A DNA stretch of 64,000 nt. Origin: Pseudomonas migulae NBRC 103157 (GTDB lineage: Bacteria; Pseudomonadota; Gammaproteobacteria; Pseudomonadales; Pseudomonadaceae). The stretch is taken from contig NZ_BDAG01000014.1 of assembly GCF_002091715.1 (NCBI RefSeq), positions 62,001 through 126,000 of the forward strand. The letters run 5' to 3'. The notes under the pieces are model-generated. The model was not told where the DNA came from, searched no databases, and worked only from the letters and a program-made list of their open reading frames with translations. Made by a program: the position numbers and the translations under genes. Of the stretch, positions 50,638 through 60,105 are shown piece after piece; within the stretch, counting starts at the first letter, position 1, and every line of letters starts with the position of its first letter.

Positions 50638-52002
50638 TCAGACCGGGAGGTGGATGCCGAAGGTATTCATGCCGTGGTCACTGCGCACAAACACGTCGCC
50701 GCCATGCATCAGCGCAATCGCCTTGACGATCGCCAACCCCAGGCCGTGGTTGTTGCCACTGTTGCTGCGTGACGCATCGACCCGATAAAAACGCTCGAAC
50801 AATCGCGGCAAATGCTCGCTGGCAATCGGCGAGCCGGGGTTGGCGACGCCGATGCTGACCTGATGCTCCTCGACCTCGATCCGCACCTGGATCACCTGAC
50901 CGGGCTCGGTGTGTTGCACCGCGTTGCTGAGCAAATTGATCAGCGCCCGACGCAGATGCGCAATCTCGATCCGCACCTGCGCATCACCACTGACCTGCAC
51001 TTGAACCTGCGCATCTTCAAGAATGAAATCCAGATACTCCAGCGTCGTCGCCACTTCGTCAGCCAGCGAGGTGGACGTCAGTTTGGTCGCCTTGCTGCCC
51101 TGATCCGCGCTGGCGAGGAACAGCATGTCGTTGATGATCGAACGCAGCCGCTCCAGCTCTTCGAGGTTCGACTGCAGCACTTCGAAGTAATGCTCGGCCG
51201 AGCGCCCACGCGTCAGCGCCACTTGAGTCTGGCCGATCAGGTTGGTCAGCGGCGAGCGCAATTCGTGGGCGACATCGGCGTTGAACGACTCAAGCCGCGA
51301 GTAAGCCTGCTCGACCCGCTCCAGCGTGGAGTTGAACGAGTTGACGAACTGATTGAGTTCCGGTGGCAGCGACGACAGACGCAAGCGCCCGGAACGCAAT
51401 GGCGGCGCCAGTCGCTGGGCTTCCTTAGACAACTTGATCAACGGCTTGAGGCCAATCCGCGCCACCCAGTAACCGAGTGCCGAGGCCAGCAGCACACCGA
51501 CAATCGCCAGGCTGATCAGGGCAATCAGCAGATGATGCTGGGTCTGGAAAAACGTCTCGGTGTCGATGCCGATCATGAAGCGCAACGGCGGTCGCTGATC
51601 CTTGGCCGGAAACTGGCTGACCAGCACTTTCAGCGGGTAAGGCTGGTCCGGCAACTGCAAGTCGCGCATGCCCAGCGGCCCTTGAGCGAAGGCGCGGATC
51701 TGCGGCGTCAGGTTGCCGTATTCATAGTGCGGATCGCCGCTGATGATCCAGAAGCTGATGCGCTTGTCTTCTTCGCCCAGTAACTTGAGCTTGTTGTCGA
51801 TCTTCACCCAATGCTCCGGCGTGCCGTAACGGCCGACGGTGGATTCGAGCACGCTGTAACGCGCATCCAGTTCGGCTTCGGGCAGCAAGCCCAGGCCCTT
51901 GTCGACCTGTTGATACAGCGCCCAGCCGATCAACAAAAACACCAGCAGCGCCACCAGCGTGAACATCCCACTGAGGCGCAGCGCAATCGAATTACTGGAC
52001 AC
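50638..52002 (-). CDS. Two-component sensor histidine kinase, heavy-metal-sensor type
   Basis: A 454-residue inner-membrane kinase: helix at about 10-30, periplasmic sensor (about 31-165), second helix near 168-190, HAMP, phospho-acceptor His in FNADVAHELRSPLTNLIGQT, N-box NLLSNAVQHT and G-box GLGLAIVKAI. The N-terminal layout (RLSGMFTLVALLVFLLIGWA, then LYQQVDKGL) resembles the CusS/CopS metal-sensor group. The GTG at 52002 overlaps the response-regulator stop by 11 bases; the frame before it is shadow. It is last in an adaptor-pump-regulator-kinase operon. Confidence 0.87.
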   Translation of the reverse strand: MSSNSIALRLSGMFTLVALLVFLLIGWALYQQVDKGLGLLPEAELDARYSVLESTVGRYGTPEHWVKIDNKLKLLGEEDKRISFWIISGDPHYEYGNLTPQIRAFAQGPLGMRDLQLPDQPYPLKVLVSQFPAKDQRPPLRFMIGIDTETFFQTQHHLLIALISLAIVGVLLASALGYWVARIGLKPLIKLSKEAQRLAPPLRSGRLRLSSLPPELNQFVNSFNSTLERVEQAYSRLESFNADVAHELRSPLTNLIGQTQVALTRGRSAEHYFEVLQSNLEELERLRSIINDMLFLASADQGSKATKLTSTSLADEVATTLEYLDFILEDAQVQVQVSGDAQVRIEIAHLRRALINLLSNAVQHTEPGQVIQVRIEVEEHQVSIGVANPGSPIASEHLPRLFERFYRVDASRSNSGNNHGLGLAIVKAIALMHGGDVFVRSDHGMNTFGIHLPV

Positions 52003-52669
52003 CGCGGCTCTCCAGCACATAACCCATGCCTCGGATCGTGTGCAGCAGTTTCTCGTCGAACGGCCCGTCGAGCTTGGCGCGCAGGCGTTTGATCGCGACT
52101 TCGACGACGTTGGCGTCACTGTCGAAATTGATGTCCCAGACCATTTCCGCAATCGCCGTTTTCGAGAGGATTTCACCTTGCCGGCGCGCCAGCACGCTGA
52201 GCAGCGAGAACTCCTTGGCGGTCAGGTCCAGTCGCGTACCGGCGCGGGTCGCCTTGCGGCTGATCAAATCTATCCACAGGTCGGCGATGCTTACTTGCAC
52301 CGGTTCATGGCCGCCGCTACGACGGGTCAACGCTTGCAGGCGCGCCACCAGTTCAAGGAAGGAAAACGGTTTGCCGAGGTAATCGTCGGCGCCATCGCGC
52401 AGGCCTTTGATCCGGTCTTCGACACGCTCGCGGGCAGTGAGCATGATCACCGGGGTTTGTTTGCGCGCACGCAAGGCGCGCAGTACGCCGAAGCCGTCGA
52501 GGCCCGGCAACATCACGTCGAGGACGATCACCGCGTAGTCGCTTTCCAGCGCCAGGTGCAGGCCTTCAACACCGTCCCGCGCCAGGTCCACGGTGTAACC
52601 CTGTTCCGTCAGGCCGCGGTGCAGATAATCCGCGGTTTTTTCTTCGTCTTCGATAATCAGAACGCGCAT
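51992..52669 (-). CDS. OmpR-family response regulator (CopR/CusR-like)
   Basis: A 225-residue regulator. The receiver domain (1-118) has the acidic pair in IEDEEKT, the phospho-Asp in VIVLDVMLPGLDGF and Lys in ARKQTPVIMLTAR-GKPF spacing. A winged-helix DNA-binding domain follows (about 128-222, LTAKEFSLLSVLARRQGEIL). It probably controls the pump genes just upstream of it (9-base gap) and is cognate to the overlapping kinase. Confidence 0.93.
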   Translation of the reverse strand: MRVLIIEDEEKTADYLHRGLTEQGYTVDLARDGVEGLHLALESDYAVIVLDVMLPGLDGFGVLRALRARKQTPVIMLTARERVEDRIKGLRDGADDYLGKPFSFLELVARLQALTRRSGGHEPVQVSIADLWIDLISRKATRAGTRLDLTAKEFSLLSVLARRQGEILSKTAIAEMVWDINFDSDANVVEVAIKRLRAKLDGPFDEKLLHTIRGMGYVLESRGVQ

Positions 52670-52678
52670 GACCCCGCC

Positions 52679-55600
52679 TCAGTCTGTGGTCGCCAACGCC
52701 GGCATGGGCGAAGGTTTGGGCCGATGGAAAAGCCGCTCAAGCCACAAGTATATGACCGGAGTAGTGAACAGCGTCAGCGCCTGGCTCACCAGCAAGCCGC
52801 CGACCACTGCAATCCCCAATGGCTGGCGCAACTCGGCGCCGGTGCCGTAGCCGAGCATCAGTGGCAGTGCGCCGAGCAGGGCGGCGAGGGTGGTCATGAT
52901 GATCGGCCGGAATCGGGTGATACAGGCCTGGTAAATCGCTTCTTCCGGTGGCAGGCCACCTTTGCGCTGGGCTTCGAGGGCGAAGTCGATCATCAGGATG
53001 CCGTTTTTCTTCACGATCCCGATCAGCAGCACCAGCCCGATCAGCGCCATGATCGAAAAGTCCTGGCCGCAAATCCACAGCATGATCACCGCCCCGAGCC
53101 CCGCCGATGGCAGCGTCGAAATGATGGTCAGCGGATGCACGAAGCTCTCATAGAGCACGCCGAGAATGATGTACACCGCCACCAGCGCCGCCAGAATCAG
53201 CCACGGCTGGCTGGCCAGCGAACTCTGGAACGCCTGGGCCGCACCCTGGAAGTTGCCGCTTATGGCCGCCGGCATGCCGATTTCAGCCTTTGCCTGATTG
53301 AGCATGATCACCGCATCGCCCAACGCCACACCGGGGGCCAGGTTGAACGACAGGTTGGCGGCCGGGAACATGCCGTCGTGGGCGATGGACAACGGGCCGA
53401 CCGTTGGCGCATCGAACTTCGCCAGTGCCGACAGCGGCACCATTTCCCCGCTCAGGGGGGAGCGCAGGTAAAAATAGTTGAGGCTTTCGGCCTTGCCGCG
53501 TTGCTGGGTGTCCAGCTCCAGAATCACGTTGTACTGATTAATCTGGGTCTGGAATTCGTTGATCTGCCGCTGACCGAACGCGTCATACAGCGCTTCGTCG
53601 ACATCGCTGGCGGTCAGGCCGAAACGCGCGGCGGCGCTGCGGTCGATGCTGATGTGCGTAATGCTGCCGCCCAATTGCAGGTCGTTGGAAATGTCGCGGA
53701 ACGCCGGGTTGGCGCGCAGTTTTTCCGTCAGGCGCTGGGTCCAGGTGCTGAGGGTAGCGCCGTCGTTGCTCTTGAGCACGTATTGGTATTGCGCGCGGCT
53801 CGGGCCGGAGCTGAGGTTGATGTCCTGACCGGCGCGCAGATAGAGCACGATGCCCGGCACTGCCATCAGTTGCGGACGAATCCGGTCGATGAACTGACTG
53901 GCCGACACGTCGCGGTCACCGCGTTTTTTCAGGGAGATCCAGAAGCGGCCGTTGGCGATGGTCTGGTTGCTGCCCGAAACACCGACGGAGTGGGAAAACG
54001 CTGCGACTGCCGGATCTGCCGCGACGATTTCCGCCATCGCCAGGTGTTTTTTCACCATGTCGGGGTAGGAAATATCGGCGGCCGCTTCGGTGGTGCCGAG
54101 GACAAAACCGGTGTCCTGGACCGGGAAGAAACCTTTCGGAATGAAGATGTAACCGGCAATGACCAGACCGAGGGACAACCCAAACACACCGATCATCAAT
54201 TTCTGATGGGCGAGGGCGCGACGCAGGCCTTTTTCGTACCACGCCAGCAAGCGTTCGCCGAACGTGGGTTTGCTGTGGGCGTGATGCACCGGGGCGCGCA
54301 TGAACAGCGCCGCAAGCGTCGGCGCCAGGGTCAGCGACACCACCACTGAAATCATGATGGTCGACGTCGCGGTCAGGGCGAACTCCTTGAACAGCCGTCC
54401 GACCACGCCGCCCATGAACAGCAACGGGATGAACGCCGCCACCAGTGAGAAACTGATCGAGACCACGGTGAAACCAATCTCGCCGGCGCCCTTGATCGCC
54501 GCTTCGCGCATGCCGTCACCGGCCTCCAGGTGACGGTGAATGTTCTCCACCACCACAATCGCATCGTCGACCACAAACCCCACGGCCACCACGATCGCTA
54601 CCAGCGTCAGGTTGTTCAGGCTGAAGCCCATGATGAACATCAGGGCGAAACTGGCGACCAACGACACACCGAGCACCGCGGTGACGATCAAGGTCGCCGA
54701 CAGTTGTCGCAGGAACAGGGCCATCACCGCGACCACCAGTGCGATTGCAATCAGCAGGGTGATTTCCACTTCATGCAGCGAGGCGCGGATGGTCTGGGTT
54801 CGGTCGATCAGCACCTTGACCTGCACCGAAGCCGGCAACATGGCTTCCAGTGTCGGCAGGGCGGCCTGAATCCGGTCGACGGTCTCGACGATATTGGCCC
54901 CGGGTTGCCGGAAGATCACCAGGTTGACCCCTGGCTGTCCGTCTGCCCAGGCCTGGACGTAGGCGTCTTCTGAGCCATTGACGACTTTGGCCACATCCTT
55001 CAGGTGAACCGGTGCACCGTCCTTGTAGGAAACGATGAGTTGGCCGTATTCGTCGGGGTGGAACAACTGATCGTTGGTCGACAGGGTCGAGATGCTCGAC
55101 TCGCCGTACAACGCGCCTTTTGCCAGGTTGAGACTGGTCTGCTGAATGGCCAGGCGAATGTCCGCCAGCGTCAGGCCGATGGCGGCGAGTTTATCCGCCG
55201 AGGCCTGGACCCGGATGGCCGGACGTTGCTGACCGGTGATGGCGATCTGGCCTACACCGTCGATCTGACTGATCTGGCGGGACAGCAGGGTTTCCACCAG
55301 ATCGCTGAGTTCCGGACCGGGCATCAGGCTTGAGTTGACGCTGAGAATCAGCACCGGGCTATCGGCCGGGTTGACCTTGCGCCACGTTGGCAGGTTCGGC
55401 ATGTCCTTGGGCAGTTTGCCGGCGGCGGTGTTGATCGCGGCCTGCACTTCCTGCGCGGCAGTGTCGATGCTTTTGTCGAGGGTGAATTGCAGGGTCAGGT
55501 TGGTCGAGCCGAGGGCGCTGCTCGAGGTCATCTGGGTCACGCCGGGGATGGCGCTGAATTGCACTTCAAGCGGCGTGGCCACCGACGACGCCATGGTTTC

Positions 55601-55780
55601 CGGGCTGGCGCCGGGGAGTTGTGCGGCGACCTGGATGGTCGGGAATTCGGCTTCCGGCAGCGGTGCAATCGGCAGGCGTGGGAAGGCGATAACGCCGAGC
55701 AACACCAAGGCAAACGTCAGCAGGATCGTCGCCACGGGATGATCGATGCACCACGCCGACACCGAGCCGTGGCCCTTCAT
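52679..55780 (-). CDS. RND efflux permease, HAE1 (MdtC/MuxC-like) type
   Basis: A 1033-residue inner-membrane proton antiporter with 12 helices and two large periplasmic loops. The N-terminus WCIDHPVATILLTFALVLLG and the TM4 proton-relay Asp pair in VGFVVDDAIVVVENIHRHLE mark the hydrophobe/amphiphile group rather than the CusA metal group. PLEVQFSAIPGVTQMTSSS resembles MdtB/MdtC and MuxB/MuxC. It overlaps the adaptor gene (ATGA), and no outer-membrane channel gene follows. Substrates are unknown. Confidence 0.92.
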   Translation of the reverse strand: MKGHGSVSAWCIDHPVATILLTFALVLLGVIAFPRLPIAPLPEAEFPTIQVAAQLPGASPETMASSVATPLEVQFSAIPGVTQMTSSSALGSTNLTLQFTLDKSIDTAAQEVQAAINTAAGKLPKDMPNLPTWRKVNPADSPVLILSVNSSLMPGPELSDLVETLLSRQISQIDGVGQIAITGQQRPAIRVQASADKLAAIGLTLADIRLAIQQTSLNLAKGALYGESSISTLSTNDQLFHPDEYGQLIVSYKDGAPVHLKDVAKVVNGSEDAYVQAWADGQPGVNLVIFRQPGANIVETVDRIQAALPTLEAMLPASVQVKVLIDRTQTIRASLHEVEITLLIAIALVVAVMALFLRQLSATLIVTAVLGVSLVASFALMFIMGFSLNNLTLVAIVVAVGFVVDDAIVVVENIHRHLEAGDGMREAAIKGAGEIGFTVVSISFSLVAAFIPLLFMGGVVGRLFKEFALTATSTIMISVVVSLTLAPTLAALFMRAPVHHAHSKPTFGERLLAWYEKGLRRALAHQKLMIGVFGLSLGLVIAGYIFIPKGFFPVQDTGFVLGTTEAAADISYPDMVKKHLAMAEIVAADPAVAAFSHSVGVSGSNQTIANGRFWISLKKRGDRDVSASQFIDRIRPQLMAVPGIVLYLRAGQDINLSSGPSRAQYQYVLKSNDGATLSTWTQRLTEKLRANPAFRDISNDLQLGGSITHISIDRSAAARFGLTASDVDEALYDAFGQRQINEFQTQINQYNVILELDTQQRGKAESLNYFYLRSPLSGEMVPLSALAKFDAPTVGPLSIAHDGMFPAANLSFNLAPGVALGDAVIMLNQAKAEIGMPAAISGNFQGAAQAFQSSLASQPWLILAALVAVYIILGVLYESFVHPLTIISTLPSAGLGAVIMLWICGQDFSIMALIGLVLLIGIVKKNGILMIDFALEAQRKGGLPPEEAIYQACITRFRPIIMTTLAALLGALPLMLGYGTGAELRQPLGIAVVGGLLVSQALTLFTTPVIYLWLERLFHRPKPSPMPALATTD

Positions 55781-56937
55781 GGCTTCGACTCCGACTGGAC
55801 CACTTGCGGTGGCTCGGTCAGTACCTGCACGGTCGAGCCGGGTTTGAGCCTCGATTGGCCGTCGCTGACCAGCACGTCGCCCGGATTTACGCCTTTGATG
55901 ATGTCCTGGCCACTGCCTTGATGGACCATCTGTACCTGGACGGTTTCAACCTTGTTGCCTTTGACCCGGTACACGAAGTGTTGATCGAGCCCGCGTTGTA
56001 CGACCGTGGGCGGCACCACCAGCGCATTCTTATCCAATGCTGTCTGAATCTTTACCGTCACCAGCAGGCCCGGCCAGAGTTTCTGCCCGGGGTTGTTGAA
56101 TTCGGCCTTGGCGCGGATGGTCCCGGTGTTGGCGTTGATCTGGTTATCGATCAGGGTCAGGTGACCCTCGCCCAGCAGGTTGCCGGTTTCGCCGTCGGTG
56201 TCGGCACCGATGTAGGCCTTCACCTGAGCGTGCTCCGGATCGTTGATCAGGCCTTGCAGGGTCGGCAGCATTTGCTGCGGCAGGGAAAACTCCACGGCGA
56301 TCGGATCGATCTGGGTCACCGTGAACAAGCCTTGGGCGTCGGTCATACGCAGGAAGTTGCCTTCGTCCACTGTGCGAATACCGACGCGACCGCTGACCGG
56401 GGAGCGAATCTGCGTGTAGGAAAGCTGCACTTGCGCAGCATCAATCGAAGCCTGATTGCCCTGGGCAGTGGCCTTGAGCTGATTGACCAGCGCTTGTTGC
56501 TGGTCGTAAGTCTGCTTGGACACGCCGTCGTCCACACTCAGCAATTTGTAGCGCTTGAGGTTCACCAGCGCCACTTGCAGCTGCGCCTGGCTTTCGCCGA
56601 GTTGTGCGCGGGCCTGGTCGAGGCTGGCCCGGATCGAGCGGTCATCAATGGTGGCGAGCAGGTCACCTTTGCTGACCCGTTGGCCCTCCTTGACCAGGAT
56701 TCTGGTGAGGATGCCGTCGATCTGCGGACGCACCACCACACTGTGCAAAGACAGCACCGAGCCGATGCCACTGACATAGCGCGGCACGTCTTTTTCGGCG
56801 ACGTTCACCACCCGGACCGGAATCGCCGTAGGCGCGGCGAGTTTGGCCGTCACGGGTCTGGTGGCATACCACACGCCCAACGCTGCCAGGACAATCAGAA
56901 GGGCGGCGATCGAGGCGGGTCTTTTCTGAATTCGCAT
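55777..56937 (-). CDS. RND periplasmic adaptor (membrane fusion protein)
   Basis: A 386-residue adaptor: N-terminal membrane helix (about 8-25), lipoyl-like halves (VVVRPQIDGILTRILVKEGQ and the later RSPVSGRVGIRTVDEG) bracketing a coiled-coil hairpin (about 105-165), a beta-barrel and a membrane-proximal domain. It resembles MdtA/MuxA. It is the first gene of the operon with the RND pump, response regulator and kinase. Confidence 0.92.
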   Translation of the reverse strand: MRIQKRPASIAALLIVLAALGVWYATRPVTAKLAAPTAIPVRVVNVAEKDVPRYVSGIGSVLSLHSVVVRPQIDGILTRILVKEGQRVSKGDLLATIDDRSIRASLDQARAQLGESQAQLQVALVNLKRYKLLSVDDGVSKQTYDQQQALVNQLKATAQGNQASIDAAQVQLSYTQIRSPVSGRVGIRTVDEGNFLRMTDAQGLFTVTQIDPIAVEFSLPQQMLPTLQGLINDPEHAQVKAYIGADTDGETGNLLGEGHLTLIDNQINANTGTIRAKAEFNNPGQKLWPGLLVTVKIQTALDKNALVVPPTVVQRGLDQHFVYRVKGNKVETVQVQMVHQGSGQDIIKGVNPGDVLVSDGQSRLKPGSTVQVLTEPPQVVQSESKP

Positions 56938-57283
56938 GCGAGTGAGGCGCCAGGGCTGGGTGGACGGAGTTTGGTCAGGGTTATACCTCCCTTTATAAAC
57001 CTGTTCGCCGGTCAGGAAGGTGACTGCTAACTGACGGCGCTGTCAGTTTGGGGTTTGTGTTGTCTGTTCTGGCCTCATCGCCAGCAAGCCGGCTCCTACA
57101 ATGGGTCGTGCTGAACGCCAATCCTGTGTTGAGCCGGCTTGCTGGCGATGGCGGCCTACTTGCCAATACAAAACCCGACAGACTCACTCACCGTGTGAAG
57201 CCTGCCGCCCCCGACACAGGTATACTGCCGCCTTTCGCGGCTCACTGACCGGGCCCGACTCTATTGCATCACCCGGAGCTTTC
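56938..57283. other. Intergenic region between the efflux operon and the small acidic-protein gene
   Basis: 346 bases between divergent genes, so it should hold both promoters. It contains a REP pair (57075-57151) and a TATACT box at 57221-57226, a candidate -10 for the plus-strand gene. On the minus side I found no clear CusR/CopR-type palindrome. Confidence 0.5.
57075..57151. repeat. REP pair (REPIN), GCCAGCAAGCCGGCTCC type
   Basis: Arms CATCGCCAGCAAGCCGGCTC (from 57075) and GAGCCGGCTTGCTGGCGATG (to 57150) are inverted; the right arm lacks the GTAGGA end. Confidence 0.82.
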
Positions 57284-57541
57284 ATGACTTCCCCGACACA
57301 ACCGCCGGTTGCCGACGCCTTGAGCGACGACCAGGCAGACCTGCCAGACAGCGTCGACTCCAGCGCAGACAGCGAAACCAAAGCCGCGATCCCGGCATTC
57401 AAGTTCCCGTTCAAACCGGGTGAACTGGCCGCCGCGAAAACCGCCAGCCAGCCGTGGTACAAGAACGGCGCCAAGAACGGCCACACCAAGACCCCCGGTG
57501 CAGCGCCGCCCGGCACCCGTCGTTCGATGGGCAAGCGCTGA
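57284..57541 (+). CDS. Small disordered acidic-to-basic protein, unknown function
   Basis: An 85-residue protein. The first half is acidic and Ser/Asp-rich (LSDDQADLPDSVDSSADSE). The second half is basic with Gly/Lys/Pro (FKFPFKPGELAAAK, WYKNGAKNGHTK) and ends RRSMGKR. No membrane segment or signal is visible, and it is probably disordered. The ATG at 57284 was chosen since the upstream frame crosses the REP. TATACT lies 58 bases before it. I do not recognise a family. Confidence 0.65.
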   Translation: MTSPTQPPVADALSDDQADLPDSVDSSADSETKAAIPAFKFPFKPGELAAAKTASQPWYKNGAKNGHTKTPGAAPPGTRRSMGKR

Positions 57542-57692
57542 GTTTCCAACCCTCGCCATTGGCCATCCGCGCGGTTTTCAATCGCGATGATGGCTAAGTG
57601 CTCATATCCTGAGCCAGATCAACGTTTGTGGAATCAGTGCGCTTAGAGTCAGCAGCCCTGCCGACTCTTTCCCTACAACGAGCGCGCTTTCC

Positions 57693-59276
57693 ATGAAGAT
57701 CAACCTCCCGGTGACCGGCCGTAATGTCGACGTTGCGGCTGATGCGAACATCCTCTCGACCACTGATCTGACCAGCGCGATTACTTACGCCAACGACGAC
57801 TTCATCAGGATCAGCGGCTACAGCCGTGAGGAGTTGCTGGGTTCGACGCACAACCTGCTGCGTCACCCGGACATGCCGGCAGCGGCATTCGCGCATATGT
57901 GGCAGACCCTCAAAAGTGGCCGCTCCTGGATGGGGCTGGTGAAAAATCGCTGCAAGAATGGCGATCACTATTGGGTGAGCGCCTATGCCACGCCGGTGAC
58001 GCAGAACGGTCAGGCCGTGGAGTATCAGTCGGTCCGGACCCGGCCTTCGGCGCGGCAGATCGAAGCGGCGGAAATAGCTTACGCAAACCTTCGCGACGGT
58101 CGGGTGCCACTGTTGCAACGCCTGCCCATGCTCGCACCGGGACTCAAAGTGGTGGCGCTGTTCAGTGTGACGCTGGCCTGTGTGGTGGGCGTCGAGGTGT
58201 GGCTCAACCCGTCATCAGCCGTGTTCGGGCTGCTGGCGTTTGTCGTGGGCAGCGGGTTGGCGGCGGTTGGAACCGGGCTGATGTTGCGCCCGCTGACAGC
58301 GCTTACCGAGCGCGCCCGACAGATTGCCGACAACCCGTTGAGCCAGGGCATTTACACCGGCCGCCGGGATCAGTTCGGTCAGATCGAGTTTGCCTTTCAA
58401 ATGCTCGAAGCGCAGATCGGCGCAGTGGTGGGGCGCATCGGTGACGCATCGCAGCGTCTGGCCGGGCATGCGGCAGAACTGGTCGAGCACTTGCAAAGCA
58501 GTCACGGCAGCACGCTGGATCAGCAGGCTGAAACCGATCAGGTGGCGGCGGCGATTCATCAGATGTCCGCCAGCGTGGCTCAGGTTGCCAGCCATGCGCA
58601 GCAAGCCTCGCAGGCGGCCGATCTGGCCGGCAGCGAAACCCGCGAAGGTCATCAACTGGTGAGTGAGAGTCGCCACGCCGTCTTGCGTCTGGCCGAGGAA
58701 TTGGCGCACGCCACCGAGGTGATTCATCAGCTGGAAGGGCACAGCAGCGAGATCACCGGGGTGCTGGAAGTGATTCGCAGCATTGCCGAGCAAACCAATC
58801 TGCTGGCCCTCAACGCGGCCATCGAGGCGGCGCGCGCCGGGGATGCCGGGCGCGGTTTTGCGGTGGTGGCTGACGAAGTGCGGGGCCTGGCGCAACGCAC
58901 CCAGCAATCGACCAACGAGATTCAGCGCATGATCAGCACCCTGCAAAACGGCACGCGGGACGCCGTGGTGGTGATGCAGCAAAGCAGTGAGCGGGTGGAA
59001 AACAGCGTCGAACAGGCCCGGCGCGCCGCCGATGCGCTGGACGCGATCAGTCGGCGGGTCAATCAGATTACCGAAATGAGTCTGCAAATCGCCTCGGCGG
59101 TGGAAGAGCAGAGCACCGTCAGCGAAGACATCAACCGCAACATCAGTCGCATTCGCTCCTCCTGCGAAGTCACGGTGAGCGAAGGCCGGCAAAGCCAGGC
59201 CAACTCCGAAGACGTGGCGGGGCTGGCGGGGGATTTACGGCAGTTGGCGCAGGAGTTCTGGCGAGAGCGCCGTTAA
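57693..59276 (+). CDS. aer: Aer-like methyl-accepting energy/redox taxis receptor with PAS domain
   Basis: A 527-residue chemoreceptor. An N-terminal PAS domain (about 5-125) is followed by two closely spaced helices with almost no periplasmic loop (about 150-205), HAMP, and a signalling hairpin with the core IAEQTNLLALNAAIEAARAG. The PAS segments DDFIRISGYSREELLGSTHN and SWMGLVKNRCKNGDHYWV match the FAD-binding PAS of Aer. The absence of a periplasmic domain indicates cytoplasmic redox or oxygen sensing. Its TAA overlaps the convergent stop of the next gene. Confidence 0.9.
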   Translation: MKINLPVTGRNVDVAADANILSTTDLTSAITYANDDFIRISGYSREELLGSTHNLLRHPDMPAAAFAHMWQTLKSGRSWMGLVKNRCKNGDHYWVSAYATPVTQNGQAVEYQSVRTRPSARQIEAAEIAYANLRDGRVPLLQRLPMLAPGLKVVALFSVTLACVVGVEVWLNPSSAVFGLLAFVVGSGLAAVGTGLMLRPLTALTERARQIADNPLSQGIYTGRRDQFGQIEFAFQMLEAQIGAVVGRIGDASQRLAGHAAELVEHLQSSHGSTLDQQAETDQVAAAIHQMSASVAQVASHAQQASQAADLAGSETREGHQLVSESRHAVLRLAEELAHATEVIHQLEGHSSEITGVLEVIRSIAEQTNLLALNAAIEAARAGDAGRGFAVVADEVRGLAQRTQQSTNEIQRMISTLQNGTRDAVVVMQQSSERVENSVEQARRAADALDAISRRVNQITEMSLQIASAVEEQSTVSEDINRNISRIRSSCEVTVSEGRQSQANSEDVAGLAGDLRQLAQEFWRERR

Positions 59277-60022
59277 GCCGCGCGTAACGAAATGAACGCG
59301 TAGTTGAGCGGTGTTTCAGTGGTCACTTCTGCGCCGGCCGCCAACACTTGCCCGGCGATGTCGTCGCCGGACACGTGGAACTGCCAGTCACTGCTCGCGT
59401 TCGTCAGCGGTTGTTGCGCCACGTGGTCGATGACCGTGGCAAATGCGCTCATGTCCGGCAGGTACGCGGTGAATCCATCCCCCTTGAGCGCTGTAGTCCG
59501 AATGCCCAGCAACGCGCAAATCGCATCCTTGGCGCGGATGTCATCGCGATCTGCCTGACGGGAGCGCTGGATAAGTCCTGCGAGTTCCTGATCGACCAGT
59601 TCACCGCCAACGATCAAGTCCGGTCCTTTCTCCCACGACTCGGGCGGGCATTCCTTGATCGACGGGTTGAGGGGGATGTGCGGATTGATTTCCATCGGAT
59701 AGATACGGCACACCAGCGGCCGGCGTTCGTAGATGCGGCAGAGGTTGTCTTCGTCAAGATTCCGGCAGGGACCGACGTTGTAGGCCGCGAACGTGATTGC
59801 CACGAACGCTTCGGAGGCGCCGCTTCGAACCTCCACCGAACGGCGTTCGGTATGTTCGCGTTGCTGCACCGGCAGCCCCAGGCCATTGCCCAGGAAACCT
59901 TCCACCAGCACGATCACCTGACCGCCGTCGGCCGCCCACATCCGGGCTTCTGTCAGGGTCAGGGGCACGTGGTGGTCATTGCAGCATTTGCCACAACCTA
60001 CGCAGGAAAACGCTGTATTCAT
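59273..60022 (-). CDS. YkgJ-family cysteine-cluster protein
   Basis: A 249-residue protein with the CxxCxxCC cluster CVGCGKCC at about residues 7-14 and further Cys in GPCRNLDEDNLCRIYE and RPLVCRIYPME, likely ligands of a zinc or iron-sulfur centre. Members are often labelled Fe-S oxidoreductase, without proven activity. The ATG at 60022 matches the family N-terminus; a longer start at 60070 adds unrelated residues. Confidence 0.85.
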   Translation of the reverse strand: MNTAFSCVGCGKCCNDHHVPLTLTEARMWAADGGQVIVLVEGFLGNGLGLPVQQREHTERRSVEVRSGASEAFVAITFAAYNVGPCRNLDEDNLCRIYERRPLVCRIYPMEINPHIPLNPSIKECPPESWEKGPDLIVGGELVDQELAGLIQRSRQADRDDIRAKDAICALLGIRTTALKGDGFTAYLPDMSAFATVIDHVAQQPLTNASSDWQFHVSGDDIAGQVLAAGAEVTTETPLNYAFISLRAA

Positions 60023-60105
60023 CGAAGGATCAGTCGCCTGTCTAAGTCCGAAACGGCGACAGAATGTCACCGCAAAGGTCTGCTTCGAAGCAAGTTATGC
60101 GCCAT

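Noticed and set aside
51959..54349. A 796-codon plus-strand open frame over the RND pump and two-component genes
   Set aside because: It is the complementary shadow of well-identified minus-strand genes, with low-complexity His/Gln/Arg content.
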